Positions 43,401 to 51,476 are shown, counted from the stretch's first letter. The stretch: 64,000 nucleotides of DNA from CANKHA01 sp963750965 (GCA_963750965.1 CAVVSK010000019.1:244396-308395); one strand, 5' to 3'. A program made the numbers and translations. Notes: generated from the letters alone by a model not told the origin.

Positions 43401-43796
43401 ATGACCGAAAGTCCTTCGCTGGTCCCAGGGGACGAACTCACTGCCCAACTTCCAAACATCGGGGAGAAGTACTTTATGCCCGAGGCACTGGCATTGTGCC
43501 GTAGCCTCAAAGGTCGCAGGGCTGCGGATCTCTCGGAAGATGAGATATTGATGCTCGCCTTAACGGCGGCCCAGGCCGCGCTGGCGAAACATGTTACGCC
43601 AGGCAATCGGGATGCGGAGAAAACCCTAAATACCATTTTGGGTGTGCTCGATCATGACACCGTAGTTCAGGCCGAAATCCGCAAGCTGCACGGAATGCAG
43701 ATCAAACGGCTATTTAGCAGCAACGACAATCGCCGCACCATGTTCGGGCTCCTCCGGCGTGTCTTTCAGACCCGGGTCGGCCGGGGCGCCTCATGA
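43401..43796 (+). CDS. Cassette gene A, hypothetical (copy 1)
   Basis: The 131-residue protein is predicted to be helical: YFMPEALALCRSLKGRRAAD, LSEDEILMLALTAAQAALAK, RDAEKTLNTILGVLDHDTVV, ending in a basic helix (RRTMFGLLRRVFQTRVGRG). No catalytic or binding motif is recognised. The next gene starts 13 bases after the stop. Identical except at one residue to the protein at 56309-56704. Confidence 0.7.
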   Translation: MTESPSLVPGDELTAQLPNIGEKYFMPEALALCRSLKGRRAADLSEDEILMLALTAAQAALAKHVTPGNRDAEKTLNTILGVLDHDTVVQAEIRKLHGMQIKRLFSSNDNRRTMFGLLRRVFQTRVGRGAS

Positions 43797-43809
43797 GACA
43801 CCGCAATTG

Positions 43810-44082
43810 ATGGTCGCCAACGACAAGCCAGATCTCTTCTATGAGTGCTTCCTGTGTGGGCGAAACTTTCAATTCGGCCAGTATGTCTACGACGGCCAAT
43901 ACATTCCCACTTGGCGCATCAGCATTTGCAACACATGTCGTTTTAGCAACATGAACGGTATTGAACCCACACAACATCCCCGGCTCCTACAGCTGCTGAA
44001 TAAGGAGCGGGTACCGCTTCGGTTAAATCGGAATGGACTTCTCGACCTCCCACGAGGCGAAGCACCACGAAAAAAGCACTGA
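43810..44082 (+). CDS. Cassette gene B, two-CxxC zinc-binding protein (copy 1)
   Basis: The ATG at 43810 gives 90 residues. Two Cys-x-x-Cys knuckles, YECFLCGRNFQFGQ and SICNTCRFSNMN, are separated by about 30 residues, which suggests a single zinc site of the ribbon or treble-clef type. The C-terminal half (HPRLLQLLNKERVPLRLNRN) is basic. Target unknown; nucleic acid or protein binding would be typical. A further full copy is at 56718 and a broken one at 51214-51476. Confidence 0.75.
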   Translation: MVANDKPDLFYECFLCGRNFQFGQYVYDGQYIPTWRISICNTCRFSNMNGIEPTQHPRLLQLLNKERVPLRLNRNGLLDLPRGEAPRKKH

Positions 44083-44135
44083 TAAGCAAGGGCCGCCCAC
44101 TATAACAGGGCAAGCCGAAACGGTCAGGCCGGCAC

Positions 44136-44312
44136 ATGGCAGAAGAGAAGCCGCCTGTTGTCCACATCGATGACCCGCGGGACGTGGCCCGCTGGTGCAA
44201 GCAGTGGGGCTGCACACAAGCTGAATTGATCGCTGCAATTAAAGCGACCGGCAGCGCGACGGCGGATCAGCTAGAGGCGCACCTGAAATCCAAGGGGCAG
44301 AAGCGCACGTGA
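44136..44312 (+). CDS. Cassette gene C, DUF3606 protein (copy 1)
   Basis: This 58-residue protein reads VVHIDDPRDVARWCKQWGCT, then QAELIAAIKATGSATADQLE and AHLKSK. This is the DUF3606 pattern (acidic start, tryptophan before a short helix, and a second helix ending in a Lys-rich tail). Its stop overlaps the GTG start of the next gene by 4 bases (GTGA). DUF3606 function is unknown. Further members are at 55847, 57044 and 58027. Confidence 0.8.
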   Translation: MAEEKPPVVHIDDPRDVARWCKQWGCTQAELIAAIKATGSATADQLEAHLKSKGQKRT

Positions 44313-44662
44313 ATTCCGATAGGTACACGCTCCGCCAGACAGATCTCGGCAGCCCGAACGACGATTTCGTGTTCCGATTTAATGGCCGCGATGTCGGGCG
44401 GACTTATGCCGTTGCAACGCCGGCAGGCTTGCGATGGTCTTGGAGCATTTACGGCATCAACTTGCGCGGTCCGCTGCCGCCAGGCGTAGAGGTGCAAGGT
44501 CTTGCAGATGATCTCGCTGCGGCGGGGGCGGCGTTCAAGGCGAACTGGGAAAAGCTGCTCGCCGGCCCCGGCTATCAAGCATCAGCGCTTCATCAGCCCA
44601 GCACGTTGGTGCGCTTCATCCGCGATACGCGGCGCCTCTCCGGCATCCTTCCAATCCCTTAG
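44309..44662 (+). CDS. Cassette gene D, hypothetical, 3' end replaced (copy 1)
   Basis: A GTG at 44309 starts MNSDRYTLRQTDLGSPNDDF. The core TYAVATPAGLRWSWSIYGIN and the ending helix with a Trp (AAFKANWEKL) recall small rhizobial proteins with a W-x-W segment and a final F-x-x-x-W helix. From 44564 the sequence no longer matches copy 2; about 30 unrelated residues replace the proper end, so this copy is chimeric and may be inactive. It overlaps gene C by four bases. Confidence 0.6.
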   Translation: MNSDRYTLRQTDLGSPNDDFVFRFNGRDVGRTYAVATPAGLRWSWSIYGINLRGPLPPGVEVQGLADDLAAAGAAFKANWEKLLAGPGYQASALHQPSTLVRFIRDTRRLSGILPIP

Positions 44663-44815
44663 CGTTGCATCCGGCGGGACCGCTATTTCCCCGATCTTGC
44701 CAGGGCGTCGGCCATGATCTTATTCTCTACGAGCATGGGTCGCGCCCGTGCCTCGTCTTCTTGACCAAAGATCGGAGCCCTCCACATTCAGGCGGTTAAG
44801 TGATTAATAGTTGGT

Positions 44816-44855
44816 CATCAGCTCTGTCACGCGCTGCAGCTGGAAGGCTGCAGGC
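44816..44855 (+). pseudogene. Relic of cassette gene E C-terminus
   Basis: TCATCAGCTCTGTCACGCGC followed by TGCAGCTGGAAGGCTG matches the 3' end of gene E (57722-57760) and the relic at 56113-56160. It encodes HQLCHALQLEGC. It shows that copy 1 once had the fifth gene too. Confidence 0.65.
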
Positions 44856-44861
44856 CGTACT

Positions 44862-45041
44862 CTAATGAACGGATTTAGGCGCCCGAGATTTTGCCAAGGC
44901 CCTGTCTTGTATGGCGTCCAGCATTCCAAGCCACTGGTCCGCGATGCGGAGCCAGGCAGCTTTGTGTCTATCGCTCCATGAGTTCTCAGCCATGCGCTGA
45001 GCCTCAAGGATGTTGTGCTGATAATGTTGACGATCAGTCAT
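44862..45041 (-). CDS. Small EAQRMA-type hypothetical protein, paralogue 2
   Basis: The ATG at 45041 gives 59 residues: MTDRQHYQHNILEAQRMAEN, SWSDRHKAAWLRIADQWLGM and a short basic tail. It shares the helix pair with the gene at 30758-30973. A GGGGGAG site precedes the start. Function unknown. Confidence 0.72.
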   Translation of the reverse strand: MTDRQHYQHNILEAQRMAENSWSDRHKAAWLRIADQWLGMLDAIQDRALAKSRAPKSVH

Positions 45042-45058
45042 TGCACGCTCCCCCGCTT

Positions 45059-45343
45059 CTATCGACGCCAGCCGTGATCGGGGTGGTAACGATGGTGGTA
45101 ATGGTGCGCCGACCACACATGGCGCGGCCCCACGTACACGACTGGCGGCCCGTAGACAGGCGCCACGTAAACCGGAGCAGGAGCATAATAATATGGTTGA
45201 GTGGCGAGGACGCCCACCGCCGTTCCAGCTACCAGGCCACTGAATAATCCCACACCAAACCCGTTCCCGGCATTCGCCTGATGGACCGGAAAGGCTGCTG
45301 CGAAAGCCAGAGACGCCACGGAAATAAGAAAAGCTCGTTTCAT
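45059..45343 (-). CDS. Small secreted Tyr/His-rich protein
   Basis: The 94-residue protein has AGGAGG upstream and a clear signal peptide (MKRAFLISVASLAFAAAFPV, cleavage after QANA). A Gly-rich hydrophobic segment (GVGLFSGLVAGTAVGVLA) follows, then a Pro/Tyr/Val-rich stretch (YYYAPAPVYVAPVYGPPVVY) and a His-rich end. The pattern is that of small rhizobial outer-surface or periplasmic proteins of unknown role. Confidence 0.75.
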   Translation of the reverse strand: MKRAFLISVASLAFAAAFPVHQANAGNGFGVGLFSGLVAGTAVGVLATQPYYYAPAPVYVAPVYGPPVVYVGPRHVWSAHHYHHRYHPDHGWRR

Positions 45344-45662
45344 CGGGCTTGCCTCCTAATGAATGCACCGGATGTGAGCCATTCTTTCAATCAGCCGTTA
45401 AGCGTTTCTTTCGCTGCGTTTACACGACGGGCACCCCTGCGGGGACGGTTAACGCCCGCTGCCAGGGTAGGTCCTGGCCCCGTGGAACTCCCCACCCTGA
45501 AGAATTGGGAATTAGTAACCGTTCGCTCGCGAACGGTGCGCCGGGGTGAACATTTATTCAGGAAAAAATCGCTTCGGAAAGGTTAATACCTGATAAATAT
45601 TTTGAATTGGAGTTCATCTGTATGGGAGAAGAGTTCAGTCGAGCATGAAGCGTGAAGTGTAA

Positions 45663-46319
45663 ATGAGTATGGATCCGATAAGCGTTATCGCGTCGTACCG
45701 CGCGTCCATGCGTCGTTCTGTGCGGCGCAAACATGAAATCTACGCCACGGTCAAGCGCGCCTTCGATATTCTTGTTGTATGTGCAACAGCCCCGGCCGTT
45801 ATGCTGGTTATTGCGGGTGCGGCCTTTGCCATATTGATCGCGGAAGGGCGGCCGGTATTCTTTGTCCACAACCGTGTTGGCAGGGGTGGCCGCATCTTTC
45901 CGATGCTAAAGCTTAGGACGATGAAGCCGACCTGGGATGCTGATCGAACCGCAACTGTTGAGAACGACCCTCGCATTACTCCGCTCGGACGGTTTCTCAG
46001 GCGATCTCACATAGATGAGTTGCCACAGATCTGGAACATTTTGCTGGGCCACATGACGTTGATTGGCCCTAGGCCTGAACAACCGGCCCTCGTCGAAATT
46101 TACAGGGAAAGGCTGCCTAATTACGAGGCGCGGCACACGGTGACGCCTGGATTAACAGGATTGGCGCAAGTAGAGGTGGGCTACGCGTCTGATTTATTCG
46201 AGACAGAAAAAAAGCTCGCATATGACTTGAGATATATCGAGCTTTACGGCCCGAAAACTGACTTCCTCATTGTGTTGCGAACAATCAAAATTTTCTTTGA
46301 TCCGCGTTATGTTCGCTAA
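45663..46319 (+). CDS. Undecaprenyl-phosphate sugar-1-phosphate transferase (exopolysaccharide sugar transferase)
   Basis: The 218-residue protein is a bacterial sugar transferase of the WcaJ/PssA type (catalytic domain only). One N-terminal membrane helix (ILVVCATAPAVMLVIAGAAF) is followed by the family motifs GRPVFFVHNRVGRGGRIFPM, LKLRTMKPT, GRFLRRSHIDELPQIWNIL and MTLIGPRPEQPALVEIY. It transfers a sugar phosphate to the lipid carrier at the start of an exopolysaccharide repeat unit. No other polysaccharide genes are nearby, so it is an isolated acquisition or an auxiliary copy. Lower GC than the core. Confidence 0.9.
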   Translation: MSMDPISVIASYRASMRRSVRRKHEIYATVKRAFDILVVCATAPAVMLVIAGAAFAILIAEGRPVFFVHNRVGRGGRIFPMLKLRTMKPTWDADRTATVENDPRITPLGRFLRRSHIDELPQIWNILLGHMTLIGPRPEQPALVEIYRERLPNYEARHTVTPGLTGLAQVEVGYASDLFETEKKLAYDLRYIELYGPKTDFLIVLRTIKIFFDPRYVR

Positions 46320-46476
46320 CATTGCGCAGAACGTACGCTCGCCATCCACCCGCTAATAATATCGCAGCGGTGCCGCCGACGATGGCTCCGAGAAACGCAT
46401 ACTTCCAACCCCAGCAAAGCATGAGGCCGAAGGCTATCGACGAGCCTAAGAGATTGATCAGCAACAATGCTAGCAA
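46285..46476 (-). CDS. Small two-helix membrane protein
   Basis: The 63-residue frame on the minus strand reads MLALLLINLLGSSIAFGLML and WKYAFLGAIVGGTAAILLAG, two hydrophobic helices with a Gly-rich turn and a basic end. It overlaps the 3' end of the sugar transferase gene by 35 bases in antisense orientation. The hydrophobic profile is convincing, but no family is recognised. Confidence 0.5.
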   Translation of the reverse strand: MLALLLINLLGSSIAFGLMLCWGWKYAFLGAIVGGTAAILLAGGWRAYVLRNVSEHNADQRKF

Positions 46477-46683
46477 AGACAGTCCCCCTTCGGCAAATTA
46501 CTGGGCCGCTCATTAATAGACCGTTATCCTCCTCTATGTGCTTAGTGACTGCAAGCTGTCACGAGCAGCACCCTCGCCCTTACGACGGCGACAACGGCGA
46601 CCTTGGCTTGACCGTACCCTCCAAATTCAATCATCATCGCAAATGCACTTGTGCACAAGTGCAGAAGGAACGTCAGAAAGCGC

Positions 46684-47160
46684 ATGAATACGGGACTAGT
46701 CAGCTACCCGGCGAGCCGCAACGCCTACCAAGTAAGACGCCTCGCCGATGAATATCGCAATGCGGCCCATCACCTTTTGACCTTGGGGCGGAGGGGCGAT
46801 CCCTTATCCCGCGCGCCGTTCCGGTTCGCGGCGATCCATGCGATCGATTTGTATCTCAACGCCTTCCTGCTGCACCGTGGACAGGATGCCGCTGTGGTGC
46901 GGGGCCTCCAGCACAATCTCGCCGGTAAGACCGACCTTGCGATTGCAAGCCGCCTCGTCTTGCGCCAGCGGACGATTGCCCACCTTCATTCTATGACCAC
47001 CAACCGCGAATATCTCGTGACGCGCTATGGACCGGAAACGACTGCCACAACTTTTCAAGTGAACCGGCTAAAGGCAACGCTTGATGAGGTGGCGGGTAAA
47101 ACGTCGGTCGAGTTGCGTTCGCAAAAGAAGTCCGGCGAACGGTCGCCGGGCCAAGTTTGA
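46684..47160 (+). CDS. Hypothetical protein, helical, HEPN-like
   Basis: From the ATG at 46684 the protein has 158 residues. It is mostly helical: RRLADEYRNAAHHLLTLGRR, APFRFAAIHAIDLYLNAFLL, LQHNLAGKTDLAIASRLVLR and RTIAHLHSMTTNREYLVTRY. The arrangement of helices and the R-x5-H in RQRTIAH recall HEPN ribonuclease-like domains, but this is a weak resemblance. A longer start at 46651 exists. Related proteins are common in Bradyrhizobium-like genomes. Confidence 0.6.
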   Translation: MNTGLVSYPASRNAYQVRRLADEYRNAAHHLLTLGRRGDPLSRAPFRFAAIHAIDLYLNAFLLHRGQDAAVVRGLQHNLAGKTDLAIASRLVLRQRTIAHLHSMTTNREYLVTRYGPETTATTFQVNRLKATLDEVAGKTSVELRSQKKSGERSPGQV

Positions 47161-47594
47161 GAGCAAAGCAGAAGCGGGTTTTCAGCCGTCACCGCAAGAC
47201 CTGCGGTCATGAATTTCGGCATATTTCCGATACTTATCCTCCGGTCGCATATTCATGTCTCCGGCGCCAGAAATCTCCTGGCATCGGGCGGCGCTCAGAG
47301 CATCCGATGTTAGCATGGCGTAGAAGTACGCCCAAGGTATCGACGCTGCATCCGCCACGCCACTCAAGGCGGTTCAATATGAGAAGCGGCAAAAGACGAA
47401 GAGGAAAGACCACCCGTCTGATTTTGCGGGTACCTGCTAAATGAGAGAGGCCGCCAACTGAGGCGGCCGCTCATTCAGAACTCCCGCTTTTCTCGCATGG
47501 CGTTGACAAATGCCAACGCCTCCCCCGGTGGATTACGGCACGCTCTCCATTGCGGCACGGGCTTCTATTGTTCATGGCAAAAGAGGAGGTCACG
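47161..47594. other. Gap with only tiny frames and one inverted repeat
   Basis: The segment holds an inverted repeat GGCCGCC-AACTGA-GGCGGCC (about 47450-47472) without a T tract and a few very short frames, including a 21-codon basic peptide ending at 47444. Nothing can be assigned with confidence. Confidence 0.5.
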
Positions 47595-48104
47595 ATGCGT
47601 CAACTCATCCAGGCGACCGCCTGCGCAATCGGCATCAGCATTGTCGGCGTGAGCGCGAGTTCCGCGCAGCCGGCTTCGTCCCCAAACCCACCACTTCTGA
47701 CGCAGAGCAACGACGAATGGATGATGGATGTGACCGTGCTGGTAATTGCACCGGATGGTACTTGGGGCACGGCGACCGAGCCGACACCTGGGCGGGCCTT
47801 GGCCAAGGCAATCGCCAACTGCAAAAGCAAACATCGCGATAAACTCGGCTGCGGCTACCGATCCACGTTCATTCGTGAAGGCTGGAGTCTCGTCCTGCGG
47901 TGCGGTGACGAAAACATCATCGTCGCCGCGAAGACGTTGCATGAAGCGGAGCAGGCCGCCGCCAATTCCGAACTCACCCTGAGGCGGGATTATAAACCGG
48001 AAATGCCGCTGTGCACCCGTATCGTGTCCGTCAAACCGGATGGCAGAGTCATTTCCCCCGATGTTGCGGGCCTGCCCCGGTTCGTGAAGGATCGAACACC
48101 GTGA
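47595..48104 (+). CDS. Secreted hypothetical protein
   Basis: GAGGAGG lies upstream of the ATG at 47595. The 169-residue protein has a signal peptide (LIQATACAIGISIVGVSASS, AQP). The mature region has MMDVTVLVIAPDGTWGTATE, PTPGRALAKAIANCKSKHRD and LGCGYRSTFIREGWSLVLRC, which recalls small DUF4189-like secreted proteins that carry a Cys pair and a repeated Ala-rich helix. Its stop overlaps a possible GTG start of the next small frame. Confidence 0.72.
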   Translation: MRQLIQATACAIGISIVGVSASSAQPASSPNPPLLTQSNDEWMMDVTVLVIAPDGTWGTATEPTPGRALAKAIANCKSKHRDKLGCGYRSTFIREGWSLVLRCGDENIIVAAKTLHEAEQAAANSELTLRRDYKPEMPLCTRIVSVKPDGRVISPDVAGLPRFVKDRTP

Positions 48105-48304
48105 AGGCGGCCCGCACTGAGGATGACGGATGGGTAAGCCACAGAGACATGCCTATTCTTATTGGGGATGGGCGCTGGGACTTGAAATATCTAATTGATG
48201 CAAATGCGGCCGATTCCGCGACGCTCGCCAGCAAACTGAGCGCGCGTGAGCTTGCCGGCGGCGCCGAAGGGGTACAAGATGTCGAGGCTCTTGATGGCCG
48301 CTAG
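48101..48304 (+). CDS. Possible small hypothetical protein
   Basis: A GTG at 48101 overlaps the preceding stop (GTGA) and opens a 67-residue frame with DMPILIGDGRWDLKYLIDAN and LASKLSARELAGGAEGVQDV. The overlap suggests coupling with the secreted protein gene, but there is no family match. Confidence 0.35.
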   Translation: MKAARTEDDGWVSHRDMPILIGDGRWDLKYLIDANAADSATLASKLSARELAGGAEGVQDVEALDGR

Positions 48305-48915
48305 ATGGTCCTGAGGTTTAATCTGATTGTTCCGCAAAGATTCTTTACTCACGGTCAGAGTGCTTTAGGTGACAGGCACCTCTATGCCTCTAGAACGCGA
48401 TTTATCCCCGATCGATTGCTCGGGCTGTTTGAGAGAGCAAGTTGGCCATTAGCTGAGGCTACCGCTACCCCTCGACCGGTTAATCGCCCGCGAATTGATA
48501 TCAGTTCCCGGATGCGTGGGATGTGGCGCTGAACCGGGCACGACCGCTCCAGATCAGCTTATCAGCGACCACGCTTTGACAGCGCAAGTGAATGGCTACA
48601 ATGACGGAAAGGTTAAGCCGTGCGATCCGAACCGCCGTAGCCAGTCGCAGGAGTCAAGGCCTGACGCGAACGCACTTCTCAAAGCATACGAAGCCGGGGC
48701 GCTCATCGCCATGGCGGCGGAAACCATGGTTCCGGAGGCCTTCAACACGGGCACAGCGTTATTCTGGCGTTCTCGCAACTTCGGGCTTCGCCAGACCGGC
48801 GGTTGTGTTGGTACCGATACCGCGCCGGGATCGGTACTGTCGGCGAGTTTTTTTACCGCGGTTTTTTTGCTGGGGCATATTCGAAACCAATCGGAAGGAG
48901 TGGAGTTGGCCTGCT
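48305..48915. other. Gap without confident genes
   Basis: About 600 bases with overlapping short frames of mixed quality (for example ALLKAYEAGALIAMAAETMV around 48675-48735), perhaps decayed coding sequence. No tRNA, repeat or terminator is obvious. Confidence 0.5.
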
Positions 48916-49519
48916 GTGAGTTTAGTTCAGCCAAATTTATTTGGTGAAGGCCCGGATCTTCCGGACGGAATGACCTATGCAGAAGAGGTCATCACGCCTG
49001 CGGAAGAAAAGGGTCTCGCTCATTATGTGGTTGCCCTGCCGCTGAAGCCGTTCGAATTCGTCGGTGGACTGAAGGGCAACCGCAAGGTCATCTCCTTCGG
49101 TTGGCGCTATGACTTTGGCCAGCACAAGCTGCATCAGGCCGAGGAGATTCCGACGCCGCTGCTTTCGCTGCGTCAGCAAGCGGCTACTGTCGTCGGCATA
49201 GAGGCGCGGCGGCTGCAGCAGGTGCTGGTTACCGAATATGCGCCTGGCGCCGGGATCGGGTGGCAACCGGCCGCAGTTCGATCAGGTGATCGGCGTTTCG
49301 CTACTAGAGCCCTGCCTCTTTCGCTTGCGGCGGAAGGCAGGCTCAACTTGGGAGCGCAAATCCTTCACCGCCCAGCCGCGCTCGGCTTACTTGCTTTCCG
49401 GCGCGTCGCGCCATGGCTAGGAACATAGTATCCCGGCGGTGAAGGCGTTGAGATATTCGGTGACGTTCAGGAGCTTTCGGGAAGCTGTAAGACTTGAGGA
49501 TTTTCTCCCCGCTGGCTAG
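48916..49519 (+). pseudogene. AlkB-like 2-oxoglutarate/Fe(II) dioxygenase, frameshift and nonsense mutation
   Basis: A GTG at 48916 opens SLVQPNLFGEGPDLPDGMTY and continues with PLKPFEFVGGLKGNRKVISF, GWRYDFGQHKLHQAEEIPTP and VLVTEYAPGAGIGWQ. Near 49264 the frame shifts; the rest is in another frame: RPQFDQVIGVSLLEPCLFRL, SFTAQPRSAYLLSGASRHG. A TAG then stands where AlkB proteins have Trp before EHSIPAVKALRYSVTFRSF. The family repairs alkylated bases by oxidative demethylation. Both the lost metal-ligand context (His-x-Asp after GW) and the stop imply an inactive gene. Confidence 0.85.
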
Positions 49520-49648
49520 TGCAGGGCGAAGGTGAGGAAGGGTGCTACCCCACCTTCGGACTGCTCGATCAGCGCCCAGCGCATCTGCCGACAATAGTGA
49601 TCAAGTCAGGCTGAGGCTGAAGAGTTTCATCGACAGAGGAGGCGGGCA

Positions 49649-50665
49649 ATGCACTGCCGCTGGTATCTCGCAGCCGCGCTTGCGTATTCTATCTTTGCAT
49701 TGCCGAGCGCGGGGGTGGCGGACCCACGCGAAGAGACCGGATTCGGCTCAAACCCTGGCAACCTGCGCATGTTCAGTTACGTGCCTGCTGGCTTGAAAAC
49801 GCCGGCCCCATTGGTCGTTGTGCTGCATGGCTGCAAGCAAAGGGCAGCGACCTTTGCGCGCGATGCCGGTTGGCTCGATCTTGCTGAAAGTACCAAGGCC
49901 GTACTGGTCCTTCCCGAGCAAAAGGGAGTCAATCCCTTTTGGTACGATGTCGCTTGGGTGGCACCGTTCGTGGGCTTGCTTGGTGCGAATAACCAAAATG
50001 CCTGCTTCAACTGGTTCCAGCCTGACGACGCCGCTCGCGACCGCGGAGAGGCGCTCTCGATCGCCCAAATGATTGCCGCCATGATCGCGAGATATCCAGT
50101 AGACCCCTCGCGCGTCTACATCGCCGGCCTTTCGGCTGGTGGCGCGATGACAGCAGCGATGCTTGCAGCCTATCCGGAGCGCTTTGCTGGCGGAGCAATC
50201 GTCGCCGGCGTGCCCTACGGGTGTGCCGATACAGTCATTCGTGCTTTCGACTGCATGAACCCTGGCGTTGATCGGAAGCCGGAGGAGTGGCGCCAGGCAT
50301 TGGCCGGAACATCGGGGAGCCCGGCGCGCTATCCGCCCGTCTCAATCTGGCATGGTGACGCCGACGAGCGTGTTGTATCGCGCAACCGGATTGAACTCAT
50401 TGAGCAATGGACAGCTGCCCACGGGCTCACTGGAATTGCGATACAGAGTTTGCCGGCAAATGGGACGCTCTTACGTGAGATCTACGCTGATGCGAGCGGG
50501 ACGCCAAAGGTCGAGAGCGTGGTGGTCAAAGGTCTCGGACACGCATTTCCCATCCGCATTGGCGGAGCTACTGCGTGTGGGCGGCCGGGCGACTTTGTTG
50601 TCGATGTGAAGGTTTGTGCGGCAAGCGAAATCGCACGCTTCTGGGGTTTGGAAGGCAACCGCTAG
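49649..50665 (+). CDS. Secreted PHB depolymerase/feruloyl-esterase-family hydrolase
   Basis: GAGGAGG lies just upstream of the ATG at 49649. The 338-residue protein has a signal peptide (MHCRWYLAAALAYSIFALPS) and the esterase PHB-depolymerase pattern: APLVVVLHGCKQRAATFARD (oxyanion region), the nucleophile elbow VYIAGLSAGGAMTAAM, PVSIWHGDADERVVSRN (Asp) and VVKGLGHAFPIRIGG (His). Several Cys residues suggest disulfides. It probably hydrolyses an ester outside the cytosol; whether a polyester or a feruloyl ester cannot be told. Confidence 0.9.
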   Translation: MHCRWYLAAALAYSIFALPSAGVADPREETGFGSNPGNLRMFSYVPAGLKTPAPLVVVLHGCKQRAATFARDAGWLDLAESTKAVLVLPEQKGVNPFWYDVAWVAPFVGLLGANNQNACFNWFQPDDAARDRGEALSIAQMIAAMIARYPVDPSRVYIAGLSAGGAMTAAMLAAYPERFAGGAIVAGVPYGCADTVIRAFDCMNPGVDRKPEEWRQALAGTSGSPARYPPVSIWHGDADERVVSRNRIELIEQWTAAHGLTGIAIQSLPANGTLLREIYADASGTPKVESVVVKGLGHAFPIRIGGATACGRPGDFVVDVKVCAASEIARFWGLEGNR

Positions 50666-51014
50666 AGAGAGTAGGCCTTAACGACAGGCACAGGTGCGAT
50701 CAGCGAGACTACTTGCGGCGGCGACTTGAATGCGACTTAAGTCTTGACTGGCGTCAACCGAGGTGTTTTGAAGGCTGAGCCACGTGTGTGCGAGCTGGAC
50801 CTCGAAAGCCGCGAATAGCGTATGCAACGCGAATGGCCAGTGCCACGCTCGACATGTGGTCCGGCGGCGGCACAGTCGTTTTAGCCGCGTACGTGACCAT
50901 GGTAATGGCCTGCTCGTTGTTGCAGCAATTGTACTTCAGCAAATTGGCAGGCGAGCAGGGGTAAGATCCTAAGCGTTTAGTGACTAGCCATCTTCGGCAT
51001 ATCCATGCCGAATA

Positions 51015-51213
51015 CTCACGAAATGATCGCAGCAAAACATACAAGGCGGACGCAGCGAGGCTGGGCGCAATCAGCGGGAAAACAATTTTGCAGATGGCAG
51101 TAAATCGGGTTGCGCCCGCCATCCACGCGCCTTCTTCCAACTCCTTGTGTATCGAACTCAATGCCCCGACGCAGATGCGTACGGAATAGGGAATGTGCAA
51201 GGTGATATAGGCG
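51015..51213 (-). pseudogene. Fragment of an ABC transporter permease
   Basis: On the minus strand a frame without a proper start reads AYITLHIPYSVRICVGALSS, then LEEGAWMAGATRFTAICKIV and FPLIAPSLAASALYVLLRSF. This contains the EAA loop (E-G-A-x3-G-A-x10-I-x-x-P-x3-P) through which permeases contact the ATPase; the pattern is that of polyamine/iron-type permeases. Homology fades after REYSA at about 51015. The fragment abuts the gene B relic directly, so it is a recombination scar. Confidence 0.75.
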
Positions 51214-51476
51214 ATTTTCGTGGTGCTTCGCCTCGTGGGATGTCGAGAAGCCCATTTCGATTCAATCTGAGCGGTACCCGCTCCTGGTTTAGCAGAGTTA
51301 GGAGCCGGGGATGTTGTGTGGGATCGATACCGTTCATGTTGCTAAAACGACATGTGTTGCAAATGCTGATGCCAAGTGGGAATGTATTGGCCGTCGTAGA
51401 CATACTGTCCGAATTGAAACTTGCGCTCGCACAGGAAACAATCATAGAAGACATTCGGCTTCTCGTTGACCATCAT
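51214..51476 (-). pseudogene. Cassette gene B, third copy, 2-bp deletion
   Basis: From an ATG at 51476 the minus strand encodes NEKPNVFYDCFLCERKFQFG and QYVYDGQYIPTW, close to gene B. Two bases (CG) present in the intact copies are missing after ACTTGG, so the frame ends early; the second half (ISICNTCRFSNMNGIDPTQH, NGLLDIPRGEAPRK) is intact in another frame. The copy is inverted relative to the other two and ends where the permease fragment begins. Confidence 0.87.

Larger units (their letters stand above)
43268..44563. repeat. 1.3-kb duplicated gene block, copy 1
   Basis: These 1296 bases are almost identical (a handful of mismatches, no indels seen) to 56176-57471, at a constant offset of 12908. 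Similarity begins abruptly at GGCCTTTAGGCGAATGCG and ends at AAGCTGCTCGCCG. The block holds three complete small genes and the start of a fourth. No inverted ends or transposase are present. Confidence 0.93.

Noticed and set aside
43289..43504. 71-codon frame at the start of the duplicated block
   Set aside because: It overlaps gene A in another frame, is Arg/Gly-rich and changes freely between the two copies (several of the few mismatches are here).
47157..47444. 95-codon frame after the HEPN-like gene
   Set aside because: Arg-rich with no motif and no ribosome-binding site; only a short basic peptide at its end might be real.
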